Of a stretch of DNA of 12,909 nucleotides, positions 1-7,830 are shown piece after piece. The translations under genes and the position numbers were made by a program. Positions within the stretch are counted from its first letter, which is position 1. The number at the start of each line of letters is the position of its first letter. Location of the stretch: assembly GCF_937997465.1 (NCBI RefSeq), contig NZ_CALKTQ010000314.1, forward strand, positions 1-12,909. The letters run 5' to 3'. The stretch comes from an uncultured Campylobacter sp. GTDB lineage: Bacteria > Campylobacterota > Campylobacteria > Campylobacterales > Campylobacteraceae. The notes under the pieces are model-generated. The model saw only the letters and a list, made by a program, of their open reading frames with translations, was not told where the DNA came from and ran no database searches.

Positions 1-181
1 TCGTGGATTTAAAATTTAGATGCTCCAGCATGTGCGCGATGCCGCTTTTGCCCATGGTTTCGTTTCGCGAGCCTACGCGGTAAAACACGTCCACGCTGAT
101 GACGCTAGAGCCCTTGCTAGCGGGGATATGATAGATCTCAAAGCCGTTTTTGAGCTTTGTTTTGGAGTATTTTATAAGCAT
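1..181 (-). CDS. M16 family zinc peptidase, N-terminal fragment (cut by window edge)
   Basis: Only the first 60 codons lie in the window; the gene continues past the left edge. Translation from the ATG at 179-181 begins MLIKYSKTKLKNGFEIYHIP and reaches the inverted zinc motif HxxEH as HMLEH (residues 50-54), preceded by YRVGSRNE, a typical M16 (insulinase/pitrilysin) N-terminus. In this family the two His bind zinc together with a more distal Glu (not visible here), and the motif Glu is the catalytic base. There is no signal peptide in the visible part, so a cytoplasmic location is possible. A strong ribosome site, TAAGGAAATTT directly before the ATG, overlaps the pyrD stop codon 8 bases upstream, so it is probably the next gene of the same operon and translationally coupled. 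In C. jejuni the gene after pyrD is, to my recollection, also a zinc protease (Cj0805). The substrate is unknown. Confidence 0.88.
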   Translation of the reverse strand, partial: MLIKYSKTKLKNGFEIYHIPASKGSSVISVDVFYRVGSRNETMGKSGIAHMLEHLNFKST

Positions 182-189
182 AAATTTCC

Positions 190-1263
190 TTAAATTTTGT
201 TTTTTATATCGCAGCCCACCGCTTCGCTAATCGAGGCAAAATTATCCTCTTTTAAAAGCTTTAAAATGCCTTCGTTGATCTGTTTTGCGATGTTTGGGCC
301 TTTAAATATAAAGGAGGTGTAAATTTGAACCAAATTTGCGCCAGATTTTATGCGCGCGTACGCCTCCTCGGCGCTGTCTATGCCGCCGCTTGCGATCAAA
401 ACCGTCTTGCTGTAAAGCTCGCTAGCAACCGCGCTAAAAAGCTCGCGAGAGCGTTTGGCGATGACCTTGCCGCTTAGCCCGCCGAAATTTTGTAAATTCG
501 GCGACTTTGATAGCGAATAATCAACGCTCGTATTATTTACGATTACGCCTTTTGCGCCGCTTTCTACGGCCGTTTTGCAGATCTGCACGGCTTTGTCGTC
601 GTCCATATCGGGCGCTATTTTAAAGATTATCGGTTTTTTTGCGATCGGCGTAAGGCGCGCAAAGAGGTCTTTTATAAAGCTATCTTCTTGCAGTTCGCGT
701 AGGTTTGGGGTGTTTGGCGATGAGATGTTGATGACGAAGCAGTCGCAAATTTCGTTAAATTTAGCGACTAAAATTTCGTAGTCTTTTATCGCTTCTTCGT
801 TCGGCGTGATTTTGTTTTTACCGATGTTGGCAAAAAGCGGTATCGCAAACGGATAGAGCTTGCCGACGCGCGCGCCAAGAGCGTCTGCGCCTTCGTTGTT
901 AAAGCCCATCGCGTTTTGTATGCTCTCTTCTTCGATGAGGCGAAAAAGGCGCGGTTTTGCGTTGCCCTCTTGCGGTTTTGGCGTCACGGTGCCAAACTCC
1001 ACGTGCCCAAATCCGAGCACGGCTAGCGGACGCAGCATGGTGGCGTTTTTATCAAAGCCGCCGGCGATTCCTACGGGGTTTAAAAAGCTAGTTTCTAGCA
1101 AATTTTGCGAAAGAGCCGCGTCCGTGACGACGCAGTTTTTAGCGACGATGCTATAAAGGCCCGGGAATACGCAGTCTGAGATACTTAGCGTTTTTTCTAC
1201 GATTTTGTGAGCGGTTTCGGGGTCAAATTTAAAAAATATGGATTTTAGCGTTTCGTAATTCAA
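190..1263 (-). CDS. pyrD: dihydroorotate dehydrogenase (quinone), class 2
   Basis: Catalyses oxidation of dihydroorotate to orotate in pyrimidine synthesis, passing electrons through FMN to membrane quinone. The 357-residue length fits class 2. The N-terminus (FKFDPETAHKI, residues 11-21) is the short helical membrane-associated extension that distinguishes class 2 from cytosolic class 1. NISSPNTPNLR (179-189) carries the catalytic Ser, probably S182 by comparison with E. coli S175. GIAGGFDKNA (65-74) and the C-terminal IASGGIDSAEEAY are FMN/phosphate-binding segments. The start is TTG: a TAA lies in frame two codons upstream, no earlier start is possible, and AAGGAT sits five bases before the TTG. 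It lies 41 bases downstream of the MsbA-like gene and 8 bases before the M16 peptidase, probably in one operon starting at murJ. Identity is very sure. Confidence 0.96.
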   Translation of the reverse strand: MNYETLKSIFFKFDPETAHKIVEKTLSISDCVFPGLYSIVAKNCVVTDAALSQNLLETSFLNPVGIAGGFDKNATMLRPLAVLGFGHVEFGTVTPKPQEGNAKPRLFRLIEEESIQNAMGFNNEGADALGARVGKLYPFAIPLFANIGKNKITPNEEAIKDYEILVAKFNEICDCFVINISSPNTPNLRELQEDSFIKDLFARLTPIAKKPIIFKIAPDMDDDKAVQICKTAVESGAKGVIVNNTSVDYSLSKSPNLQNFGGLSGKVIAKRSRELFSAVASELYSKTVLIASGGIDSAEEAYARIKSGANLVQIYTSFIFKGPNIAKQINEGILKLLKEDNFASISEAVGCDIKNKI

Positions 1264-1268
1264 ATTTT

Positions 1269-1274
1269 ATCCTT
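1269..1274 (-). promoter_or_regulatory. ribosome binding site deciding the TTG start of pyrD
   Basis: On the minus strand AAGGAT lies five bases before the TTG at 1261-1263. Because an in-frame TAA is just upstream, this site fixes the unusual start. Confidence 0.7.
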
Positions 1275-1304
1275 AAATTTTGAGCGATTTTATCAAATTT
1301 AGGC

Positions 1305-3029
1305 TTAAACAAGGGCTTCGCCTTTTAGTTTCGCGTAAATTTCGCAGCTCTTGCTAAGCGCCTCGTCGGTATCAAAACCGACCACTTTTCCGCCGCTGAT
1401 AACGGCGATCTTATCGGCATTTTGCACCGTACTTAGGCGGTGCGCGATGATAAATATTATCTTTTCTTTTTGTAAATTCGCGATGGCTTTGGTTATCTGC
1501 TGCTCGCTTTCGTTATCCAGAGCGCTCGTAGCCTCGTCAAATATCAAAATTTGCGGATCGTCGTAGAGCGCTCGGGCGATGGCGATACGCTGGCGCTGGC
1601 CGCCTGAGAGATTGGTGCCAAATTCATTTAAAACAGTCTGAGCGCCCTCGGGTAAATTTGACACGAAATCATACGCATTTGCCGTTTTTAGTGCGAGCTC
1701 GACTTTGGCTTCGTCGTATTCGCGGCCGTAGGCGACGTTGTTTGCGACAGTGTCGTTAAAGATATAGACGCGCTGGGTAACTAGGCCGATATTTTGCCTA
1801 AGCGAACCCAGATCGAAATTTTTGATATTTTCGCCGTTTATCTCGATCGCTCCGCCGTTTGCGTCGTAAAATCTCATGAGTAGATTTACGACCGAGCTTT
1901 TTCCGCCGCCGCTACTGCCCACAAGTGCTACGGTTTGCGATTTGCTCGCGCTTAGATTTACGCCTTTTAGCACCTCTTTGTCGTCGTAGTTTAGCCTGAC
2001 GTCTTTAAAATTTATCAATTTTATTTCAGACGGCACCGGTTTGTCGCCGCTTAAAATTTGAGGCTCTTTATCAAGTAACTCAAAGGTTCGCTCGGCCGCG
2101 ACCACGGCGTCTTGCATCTTGTTATAAAGGCCTGAAATGCGCTTAATAGGCGTATAAAGCATGAAAAGCGCGGTTAGAAACGAAAAGAAGCTTCCCATCG
2201 TCAAATTTCCGTCTATGACCTCTTTGCCGCCGATGATGACGACTGCCGCGACGCCCACGGAGCCAAAAATTTCCATCATCGGGCTTACCATCTCGTTTAC
2301 TTTTACGCTTTTTAAATTTAGTTTGAAAAATTTAGCGTTTTCGGCGGTAAATTTAGCGTGCTCAAACTCCTGCGCGTTGTTTGCTTTGATGATTTCGATG
2401 TTGGTAAAAATTTCGCTCAGCTTCGAGCTGATGTCGGAGGTCTTTTCCTGCGAGGCGCGGGAGATTTTTTTCATCTTTTTTGCGAGTCTTGAGAGTGGAT
2501 AAACGGCTGCAGGCATGATAACTAGCGCAAAGAACGCAAGCTGAAGGCTCTGATAAAGCACTACGCAAAGTAGCCCGACGATCGTGATAGCCTCGCGGAT
2601 GAGCTCTGGGATCATGGAGCTAACGATGCTTCTGATACGGTCGATGTCGTTGATATTTCGGCTGATTAGCTCGCCCGTGCGGTAGTCGTTAAAAAACTTC
2701 ATATCCAAATTTAGCAGGTTTTTTAGTAGCTTTTCGCGAAATCTCCTCACGATATCCTGCCCGATATATGCCGTAAAATAGGCCTGCAAAAACGTCCCAA
2801 GCCCTTTTAAAAAATAAATCGCGATGATAGCGTAGGGCAAAAGATAAAGTAGGTCTTTGTTTTTTTCGATAAAAATTTTATTTAGCACAGGCTCGATCAC
2901 CCACGCCGATGCGGCCGTACCGCCGCTAGCCATCAGCATGCCGGCGATGGCGATGATAAAATACGAAATATAATCCCTAAAATATGGCGCAAACCGCCGC
3001 AAGACCTCTTTTAGGCTCATCTGCTTCAT
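1305..3029 (-). CDS. msbA: MsbA-like ABC exporter (lipid A/LPS core flippase)
   Basis: A half-transporter with a six-helix membrane domain followed by an ATPase domain, the layout of MsbA, which flips lipid A-core across the inner membrane. Numbering from a GTG at 3039-3041, all nucleotide-binding motifs are intact: Walker A GSSGGGKSS (375-383), Q-loop VTQ (Q423), signature LSGGQ (478-482), Walker B ILIFDEA (498-504), D-loop SALD (506-509) and switch His H534 in IIAHRLST. I prefer the ATG at 3027-3029, which forms an ATGA overlap with the cysS TGA stop and is preceded by GGGAAAAGAT; it gives 574 residues, the GTG gives 578. The gene corresponds by position to C. jejuni Cj0803. Half-exporters of this type can also carry other lipids or peptides, so the substrate is inferred from family and from its place next to murJ. 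Confidence 0.88.
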   Translation of the reverse strand: MKQMSLKEVLRRFAPYFRDYISYFIIAIAGMLMASGGTAASAWVIEPVLNKIFIEKNKDLLYLLPYAIIAIYFLKGLGTFLQAYFTAYIGQDIVRRFREKLLKNLLNLDMKFFNDYRTGELISRNINDIDRIRSIVSSMIPELIREAITIVGLLCVVLYQSLQLAFFALVIMPAAVYPLSRLAKKMKKISRASQEKTSDISSKLSEIFTNIEIIKANNAQEFEHAKFTAENAKFFKLNLKSVKVNEMVSPMMEIFGSVGVAAVVIIGGKEVIDGNLTMGSFFSFLTALFMLYTPIKRISGLYNKMQDAVVAAERTFELLDKEPQILSGDKPVPSEIKLINFKDVRLNYDDKEVLKGVNLSASKSQTVALVGSSGGGKSSVVNLLMRFYDANGGAIEINGENIKNFDLGSLRQNIGLVTQRVYIFNDTVANNVAYGREYDEAKVELALKTANAYDFVSNLPEGAQTVLNEFGTNLSGGQRQRIAIARALYDDPQILIFDEATSALDNESEQQITKAIANLQKEKIIFIIAHRLSTVQNADKIAVISGGKVVGFDTDEALSKSCEIYAKLKGEALV

Positions 3030-4414
3030 ATCTTTTCCCACATGCAGCCGTTTGGAGTATCCATGAGGCTGATGCCGTTTGCGGCTAGCATATCGCGGAT
3101 TTTATCCGATAGCTCGTAGTTTTTGGCTTTTTTGGCTTCGTTTCTTTGATTTATCAGATCCTCGATATATGCTCGCTTTTCATCGCTCACTCCAAACTGA
3201 AAATACTCAAATACGTCTACTTGCAAGATGCCGAGCACCCGCGCTATTAGCTCCAAATTTGCCGCGATTTCGCCTTTTTTGGCTTTATCTTTAGGATTTG
3301 CGTCCAGCTCGTCGTTTGCAGTGCGGACGAACTCATCTACGCAAGCAAGCGCCCTTGAGGTGTTTAGATCGTCCCCCATCGCAGACATAAATTCGCTTTT
3401 AAATTTATCGTTTTCGCTCAAATTTGCCGCCGCGCCAAGAACCCGTTTTTTTAGGCGGTAAATTTTATCTAGGCGCTTTTTTGCCGCGTTTAGATCGTCT
3501 TCGCTAAAATTAAAATTCGCTCTGTAGTGGCTAGAAATCAGATAAAATCTCACCGCCTCGCCTAAATTTCGCTCCAGCGCGTCTTTAACGAAAAAGCTAT
3601 TTCCCAGGCTCTTGCTCATTTTTTCGTTATTTACTTGGATAAAGCCGTTGTGTAGCCAGTATTTAGCTAGGCTTTTATGCTCGGCACAGCGGCACTGCGC
3701 AGCCTCGTTTTCGTGATGAGGAAATAGCAGATCAAGTCCGCCTGCGTGGATATCGATCTCAAATTTTTCGCCGCTAGATAGGTGCTTTTTTATCATCGCG
3801 ACGCACTCGGTGTGCCAGCCTGGGCGACCGCGACCAAACGGGCTTTCGTACCATTTCTCGTCAAATTTCCACAGCACGAAGTCTTTTTTGTCCTCTTTTT
3901 GTAAATTTGACTCGACGCGAGCGACGTTTGCTTCGGTGTCAAATTTACCGCTAAGGCTCAGATACTCCGCGTCTTTTGCGGTGTCAAAGTATATGCCGTC
4001 GCCCGCGATCTCGTAAGCAAAGCCGTTTTTTAGCAAAATTTCGATGTACTCTATCATCTCTTTTAGCGTCTGCGTCGCCTTTGGTTTGACGTCTGGCTCA
4101 AGTACGTTAAGCGCGCTCATATCTCGCTCGTAGCTTGCGATGTATCTATCCGTGATCGTTTCTAAACTCTCGCCGCTCTCCGCCATTTTCTTTAAAATTT
4201 TATCGTCGATATCGGTGTAGTTTCGCACAAATTTAACCTTGTAGCCAAGCTCGCTTAGCGTGCGTCTAAGCAAATCAAAGCTAATCGCGCTTTTGGCGTG
4301 TCCTAAGTGCGCATCGTCATAAACCGTCGGCCCGCAAACGTAAATGCGCACGAAGTCGCTTTTTACGGGCTCAAATTCTACTTTTTTTCTCTTTACGCTA
4401 TCAAAAATTTGCAT
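3026..4414 (-). CDS. cysS: cysteinyl-tRNA synthetase
   Basis: Class I aminoacyl-tRNA synthetase that charges tRNA-Cys in the cytoplasm. The 462-residue protein has the usual full length. It shows CGPTVYDDAHLGHA with zinc ligand C27 and the HIGH motif as HLGH (36-39), HTEC with zinc ligand C204, FPHHENE with zinc ligands H234 and E238-equivalent (here about 233-237), and the KMSKS loop at 265-269. The C-terminal part contains the helical tRNA-binding domain and ends with a DALIA-type helical region (RNEAKKAKNYELSDKIRDML), common in CysS. The start is the ATG at 4412-4414, inside the 3' end of murJ (14-base overlap), and the 3' end overlaps the next gene, so expression is probably coupled through the operon. 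No missing catalytic element is seen. Confidence 0.97.
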   Translation of the reverse strand: MQIFDSVKRKKVEFEPVKSDFVRIYVCGPTVYDDAHLGHAKSAISFDLLRRTLSELGYKVKFVRNYTDIDDKILKKMAESGESLETITDRYIASYERDMSALNVLEPDVKPKATQTLKEMIEYIEILLKNGFAYEIAGDGIYFDTAKDAEYLSLSGKFDTEANVARVESNLQKEDKKDFVLWKFDEKWYESPFGRGRPGWHTECVAMIKKHLSSGEKFEIDIHAGGLDLLFPHHENEAAQCRCAEHKSLAKYWLHNGFIQVNNEKMSKSLGNSFFVKDALERNLGEAVRFYLISSHYRANFNFSEDDLNAAKKRLDKIYRLKKRVLGAAANLSENDKFKSEFMSAMGDDLNTSRALACVDEFVRTANDELDANPKDKAKKGEIAANLELIARVLGILQVDVFEYFQFGVSDEKRAYIEDLINQRNEAKKAKNYELSDKIRDMLAANGISLMDTPNGCMWEKI

Positions 4415-5801
4415 CTAAAAATTTCCTTAAAAATATCAAAATCACTGCCTCTAAAACCAAAACTGCGCTTAAAAGCGTTATTTTTTTAGGCTCAATTATA
4501 GCTAAAAATTTCCTTATCCCAAAAAATTTGACGTTTAAAGCTAGCGTCAAAAACCCGCCTAGCGAGCTAGCAAGCGCTAGTCCGAATGTGCCGTAAATTT
4601 GCATCAGCGCGACTGCTAAAATGAGGTTAAAAACGAGCGTGATAACGGCGATTTTGGAGGCTAGTTTTTGCTGCAAATGCGCATAAAGCCAAAGCGAAAA
4701 AAGTTTAGCAAGCCCAAACGGCAAAAGTCCGATCATATATGCTGCCAAAACGCTCGCGGTCGCTGCAGTATCGGCCTGCGTAAAGCTTCCGCGCTCAAAA
4801 AGCAGTTTGATGATAGGATCTGCTAAAATGATACCGCCGATGGTCGCCGCAAATAGCAAAAAATATAAAATTTCAAAGCTTTTTCGCATCCATTTTAGAG
4901 CTTCGGCTTCGTTGCCGGCCTTGATCTGACGCGTGATTTTAGGAAAAAGCGCGGTAGAAAGCGCGATCGCAAATATCGCTAAAGGTAGCTGAAAAATGCG
5001 GTTGGCGTAGAAAAGATAGCTGATGGATCCCGCCGCCAAAAACGACGCTAGCCACGTATCCATAAACGAGCTTAGCTGCATCGCGGATGATCCGACTAGA
5101 CCGTGGAAAAAGTTGCTAAAAAAGCCCTTCGTATCGGCTCTTTTGCCATGGGCAAATTTAACTAAGCCGCCAAAAAATAGCTTTGAGATGCCGTTAAATT
5201 TAAGCGCGATAAGGTGTGCAATGAGCTGCAAAATACCGCCCACTACGACGCCAAAGCTAAGATAATAAGCTACGATTTTAGGCTCCTGTCCGCGAGCTAA
5301 GATTAGAGAACCGATCATGGCTAAATTTAGCAAAGCGGTCGAAAATGCCGTCGTCGCAAAGTGCCCGCGATACTGCAAAAGCGAGGCTAAAAAAGTAACG
5401 GCAAAGATTAGCGCTAAGTAGTAAAAGTTGATCTTTACGAGCGGGACGGCTTCGTTTATGTCGCTAGGCCCTAAGCCCGTGGCGATAACGGCGGTAAAAA
5501 ATGGAGCAAATAAATTTACCAAAAGCGTGAGAATGCCGATAAAGGCTAGAAATTTAAGAAAAATCTCGGCGCTAAAGAGCGATTTTTTGTTTGATTTCGT
5601 AAAATTTGGCAAAAAGGCGTTAGCAAAGGCCCCCTCGCCAAAGATACGGCGCAATAAATTGGGTATCTTAAACGCGATGAAAAATATATCGCTGTAAATG
5701 CCCGCACCCAAAGTCGAAGCCGTGAGCAGGTCGCGCACGAGCCCTAAAACTCGCGAAACCATGATGCCAATGCTGTTTGAAAAAAAGCCTTTGATAAACA
5801 C
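4401..5801 (-). CDS. murJ: lipid II flippase MurJ (MviN family)
   Basis: Multi-pass inner-membrane protein of the MOP superfamily that flips lipid II to the periplasmic side for peptidoglycan synthesis. The 466 residues are almost entirely hydrophobic segments. The N-terminus (SIGIMVSRVLGLVRDLLTAS) carries the MviN hallmark with conserved Arg residues, followed by AFKIPNLLRRIFGEGAFANAF, the family signature near residues 45-65. FERGSFTQADT in the second half is another conserved MurJ stretch. It is somewhat shorter than E. coli MurJ (511), the shortening being in loops or at the C-terminus. The start is GTG (5799-5801) with AGGA five bases upstream. It is the first gene of the leftward cluster and lies divergent to the fapA-like gene. 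The role is well supported by family; it is probably essential. Confidence 0.94.
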   Translation of the reverse strand: MFIKGFFSNSIGIMVSRVLGLVRDLLTASTLGAGIYSDIFFIAFKIPNLLRRIFGEGAFANAFLPNFTKSNKKSLFSAEIFLKFLAFIGILTLLVNLFAPFFTAVIATGLGPSDINEAVPLVKINFYYLALIFAVTFLASLLQYRGHFATTAFSTALLNLAMIGSLILARGQEPKIVAYYLSFGVVVGGILQLIAHLIALKFNGISKLFFGGLVKFAHGKRADTKGFFSNFFHGLVGSSAMQLSSFMDTWLASFLAAGSISYLFYANRIFQLPLAIFAIALSTALFPKITRQIKAGNEAEALKWMRKSFEILYFLLFAATIGGIILADPIIKLLFERGSFTQADTAATASVLAAYMIGLLPFGLAKLFSLWLYAHLQQKLASKIAVITLVFNLILAVALMQIYGTFGLALASSLGGFLTLALNVKFFGIRKFLAIIEPKKITLLSAVLVLEAVILIFLRKFLDANF

Positions 5802-5806
5802 GAAAA

Positions 5807-5810
5807 TCCT
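5807..5810 (-). promoter_or_regulatory. ribosome binding site for the GTG start of murJ
   Basis: AGGA on the minus strand lies five bases before the GTG at 5799-5801. No ATG nearby offers a better start that keeps the conserved N-terminus. Confidence 0.55.
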
Positions 5811-5827
5811 AGTAAATTTTTAGCGCA

Positions 5828-5833
5828 ATGATA
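5828..5833 (-). promoter_or_regulatory. possible -10 box for the murJ operon
   Basis: TATCAT on the minus strand matches five of six bases of the sigma-70 -10 consensus and lies about 26 bases before the murJ start. I see no convincing -35 box at the right spacing, but Campylobacter promoters often lack one. This divergent region is the only gap large enough for a promoter of the leftward gene set. Confidence 0.3.
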
Positions 5834-5877
5834 GGCAAATTTAGTTTTAAAAGACGTAAAATCAAGAGTTTTTAATG

Positions 5878-5895
5878 AAATTTTAGAGATAATCG
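5878..5895 (+). promoter_or_regulatory. probable promoter of the fapA-like/MCE operon (copy 1 of an 18-base repeat)
   Basis: AAATTTTAGAGATAATCG contains GATAAT (5888-5893), five of six bases of the -10 consensus, behind a T-rich stretch as in Campylobacter sigma-70 promoters. A start of transcription near 5900 would give a leader of about 27 bases to the GTG at 5927. The same 18 bases occur again before ruvA (11185-11202). Function is inferred from sequence only. Confidence 0.45.
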
Positions 5896-5926
5896 ACTAA
5901 AAATCAAAAAATTGCGAGAGTATCAC

Positions 5927-7828
5927 GTGCCAGAAAACCAAAACGCGCAACAAAACTTCCTAGCCGAGATAGAGTCTGAGACCGCCAATCCGTACGGCGA
6001 GATATTAAATTTAGCAAAGCACTTCGGCGTCGATAGCAAATTTATAGATTTTGATATCATAGAGATCAAAACAGAGTGTAAGGTGGCGGGCGAGAGCCAG
6101 CCTCGCCAAATCCCTGCGGAAAAACTAAATATCTTTGACGATGATAATTTTTTCGTAGAAAAAGTAGAAAGTATAAAACAAAACTATCTGGTTAAATTTT
6201 ACGATACTAGGCAGGTAAAACCAACGCCTTTGCCTAATGTCGCCATAAATGCAAATAAAAATTTAACCAAAATTTTAGCCACGGTTTCGCAAAACGCCGA
6301 CACGGTTTATTTTAAAGAATTTGACAAAAAGCTGATAAATTTTATCTACAAAAAGCTGATAAAAGTAGGCATTCTAGTGGGCATCAGAAACAAAACGATG
6401 CTAGAAGAGGTCGCTAAAATTTATTCGGTTTTAAGAGTAAAAGAATTTATCGACAAAGACTACACCTTTATCGTGACCGCAGGCGTAAACGTAAATCCGT
6501 CGGCAGACGACGCGCTGGTGTTTTACTATAAAAATAAAAATAAATCCACAGATGAAAACGACAAGGTCGACTACGCAAACAGAGGCTATTTGCTAGGCGT
6601 AACCGAAAATGAATTGATATTTGAATACGTAAAACTAAGAGAGGGCGCAAACGGCCGCGACGTGAGGGGAAATCTACTGCCGACGCAAAAGCCTAAAATA
6701 ACAATAACGAAAATGCCTGAACATACCGAAAATATATACTCGAAAGAAGGCGAGGAGGGGATAAAATTTTACTCCAAAAAGGCTGGCTACGTCCAAGAGG
6801 AAAAAGGCGTTTTTGATATCAAAGACGAGCTTGACGTAAATGAAATCTCGTTTAAAACCACTGGCTCGGTCGATACTGGACTAGATACCAATGTAACGCT
6901 AAACGTAAAAGAAAAAGACCTAACAAAAGACGCCATAGGCACTGGTATGACGGTTGAAGCAAACGAAGTAAACGTCGATGGAAACGTCGCCGCAAACGCC
7001 GTAGTAAAGGCAAATAAAGTAGTAATCGGCGGACAAACTCACGCTAAAGCCCTCATCGAGGCGAAAGATGCGAAAATCGCCGTGCATATCGGTAGCTTTG
7101 ACGGAGAATACGTCGAAATAGATAGGCTAGAAGGCGGCAAAGTAAAAGCTAAAAAAGCCGTGATAAAATCAGCGATCGGTGGCGAGATAATCGCCGAAAG
7201 CGTAAGCATCGATACGCTCGTGTCAAACTCAAATATCATAATCGCCGATACTTTGGAAATAAAAAAGTTAAAAGGCGTAAATAATAAAATTTTAGTCGAT
7301 TTTAGCATGATAAAAAACACGGGCGAGCAGATTAACGAGCGCATGGCAAAGATAAAAGCTATCAGGGAACAGATCGTAAAAATGCCGCGCACGCTAGAGT
7401 CTAAAAGATGCGTCATCGAGGAAAACAAAGGTCCGATAAACGTCATAAAAGCTAAAATCGAGGAGCTAAAAAGCACAAACAACACTCCGCCGGTGACATT
7501 TATGAAAAAACTAAAAGAATATCAGCAGCTAGTGCACGAGTATAATGCGCTTTTAAAGGAATTTCGCGATAAAAAAGCCGTGACAGCCCAGCTAAAAAGC
7601 GAGATAGCTAATATTCAAGACGGAATATTTAACTCAAAGGTGATAAATCACAGCAACTGGCGCGAGTTTAACGAGATAAAATTTAGACTCGTGGATCCTG
7701 CTCGCGACATCACGTACAGCACCCGCGAAAACGAAATCGCTCGAGTCATAACGATAGCCAAGGTCGAGACCGAGGATGGCAATATAGACTACGTAGTTAA
7801 GAAAAATAACAACGTCAGAAAGGCCTAA
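5927..7828 (+). CDS. FapA-like DUF342 protein (flagellar assembly protein A family)
   Basis: Large soluble protein of the DUF342/FapA family. Numbering from a TTG at 5912 (638 residues), the parts are: an N-terminal domain (about 1-190); a GANGRDVRGNLLP stretch (245-257), a form of the family's conserved GxPGxDVxGxxI motif; a repeat-rich region (about 310-455) with short alternating hydrophobic strands such as VNVDGNVAANAVVKANKVVIGG, expected to form a right-handed beta-helix; and a charged, probably coiled-coil C-terminus (about 468-575). There is no signal peptide or membrane helix, so it is probably cytoplasmic. In Vibrio, FapA affects polar flagellum assembly and binds the PTS protein EIIA-Glc; a role here is unproven. 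I prefer the GTG at 5927 (633 residues) because GAGAG lies six bases before it and the TTG has no ribosome site. The MCE permease starts two bases after its stop. Confidence 0.85.
   Translation: MPENQNAQQNFLAEIESETANPYGEILNLAKHFGVDSKFIDFDIIEIKTECKVAGESQPRQIPAEKLNIFDDDNFFVEKVESIKQNYLVKFYDTRQVKPTPLPNVAINANKNLTKILATVSQNADTVYFKEFDKKLINFIYKKLIKVGILVGIRNKTMLEEVAKIYSVLRVKEFIDKDYTFIVTAGVNVNPSADDALVFYYKNKNKSTDENDKVDYANRGYLLGVTENELIFEYVKLREGANGRDVRGNLLPTQKPKITITKMPEHTENIYSKEGEEGIKFYSKKAGYVQEEKGVFDIKDELDVNEISFKTTGSVDTGLDTNVTLNVKEKDLTKDAIGTGMTVEANEVNVDGNVAANAVVKANKVVIGGQTHAKALIEAKDAKIAVHIGSFDGEYVEIDRLEGGKVKAKKAVIKSAIGGEIIAESVSIDTLVSNSNIIIADTLEIKKLKGVNNKILVDFSMIKNTGEQINERMAKIKAIREQIVKMPRTLESKRCVIEENKGPINVIKAKIEELKSTNNTPPVTFMKKLKEYQQLVHEYNALLKEFRDKKAVTAQLKSEIANIQDGIFNSKVINHSNWREFNEIKFRLVDPARDITYSTRENEIARVITIAKVETEDGNIDYVVKKNNNVRKA
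7819..7823 (+). promoter_or_regulatory. ribosome binding site deciding the TTG start of the MCE permease
   Basis: AAAGG, inside the end of the fapA-like gene, lies seven bases before the TTG at 7831. The next in-frame ATG is about 140 codons downstream and would remove the STAS domain, so the TTG is the likely start. Confidence 0.55.
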
Positions 7829-7830
7829 AT

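Noticed and set aside
1264..1304. Possible promoter or terminator between the MsbA-like gene and pyrD
   Set aside because: The 41 bases are AT-rich with repeated AAATTT but show no convincing -10 box placed for pyrD and no stem followed by T-run.
2161..2502. Open frame of 113 codons on the plus strand
   Set aside because: It is antisense to the membrane domain of the MsbA-like gene, whose product is well conserved. The Ser/Leu/Phe-rich product is typical of an antisense shadow.
7039..7485. Open frame of 148 codons on the minus strand
   Set aside because: It runs antisense to the beta-helix and coiled-coil part of the fapA-like gene; its hydrophobic look is a mirror of the repeated Lys/Ala/Ile codons, and there is no sign of an independent gene.
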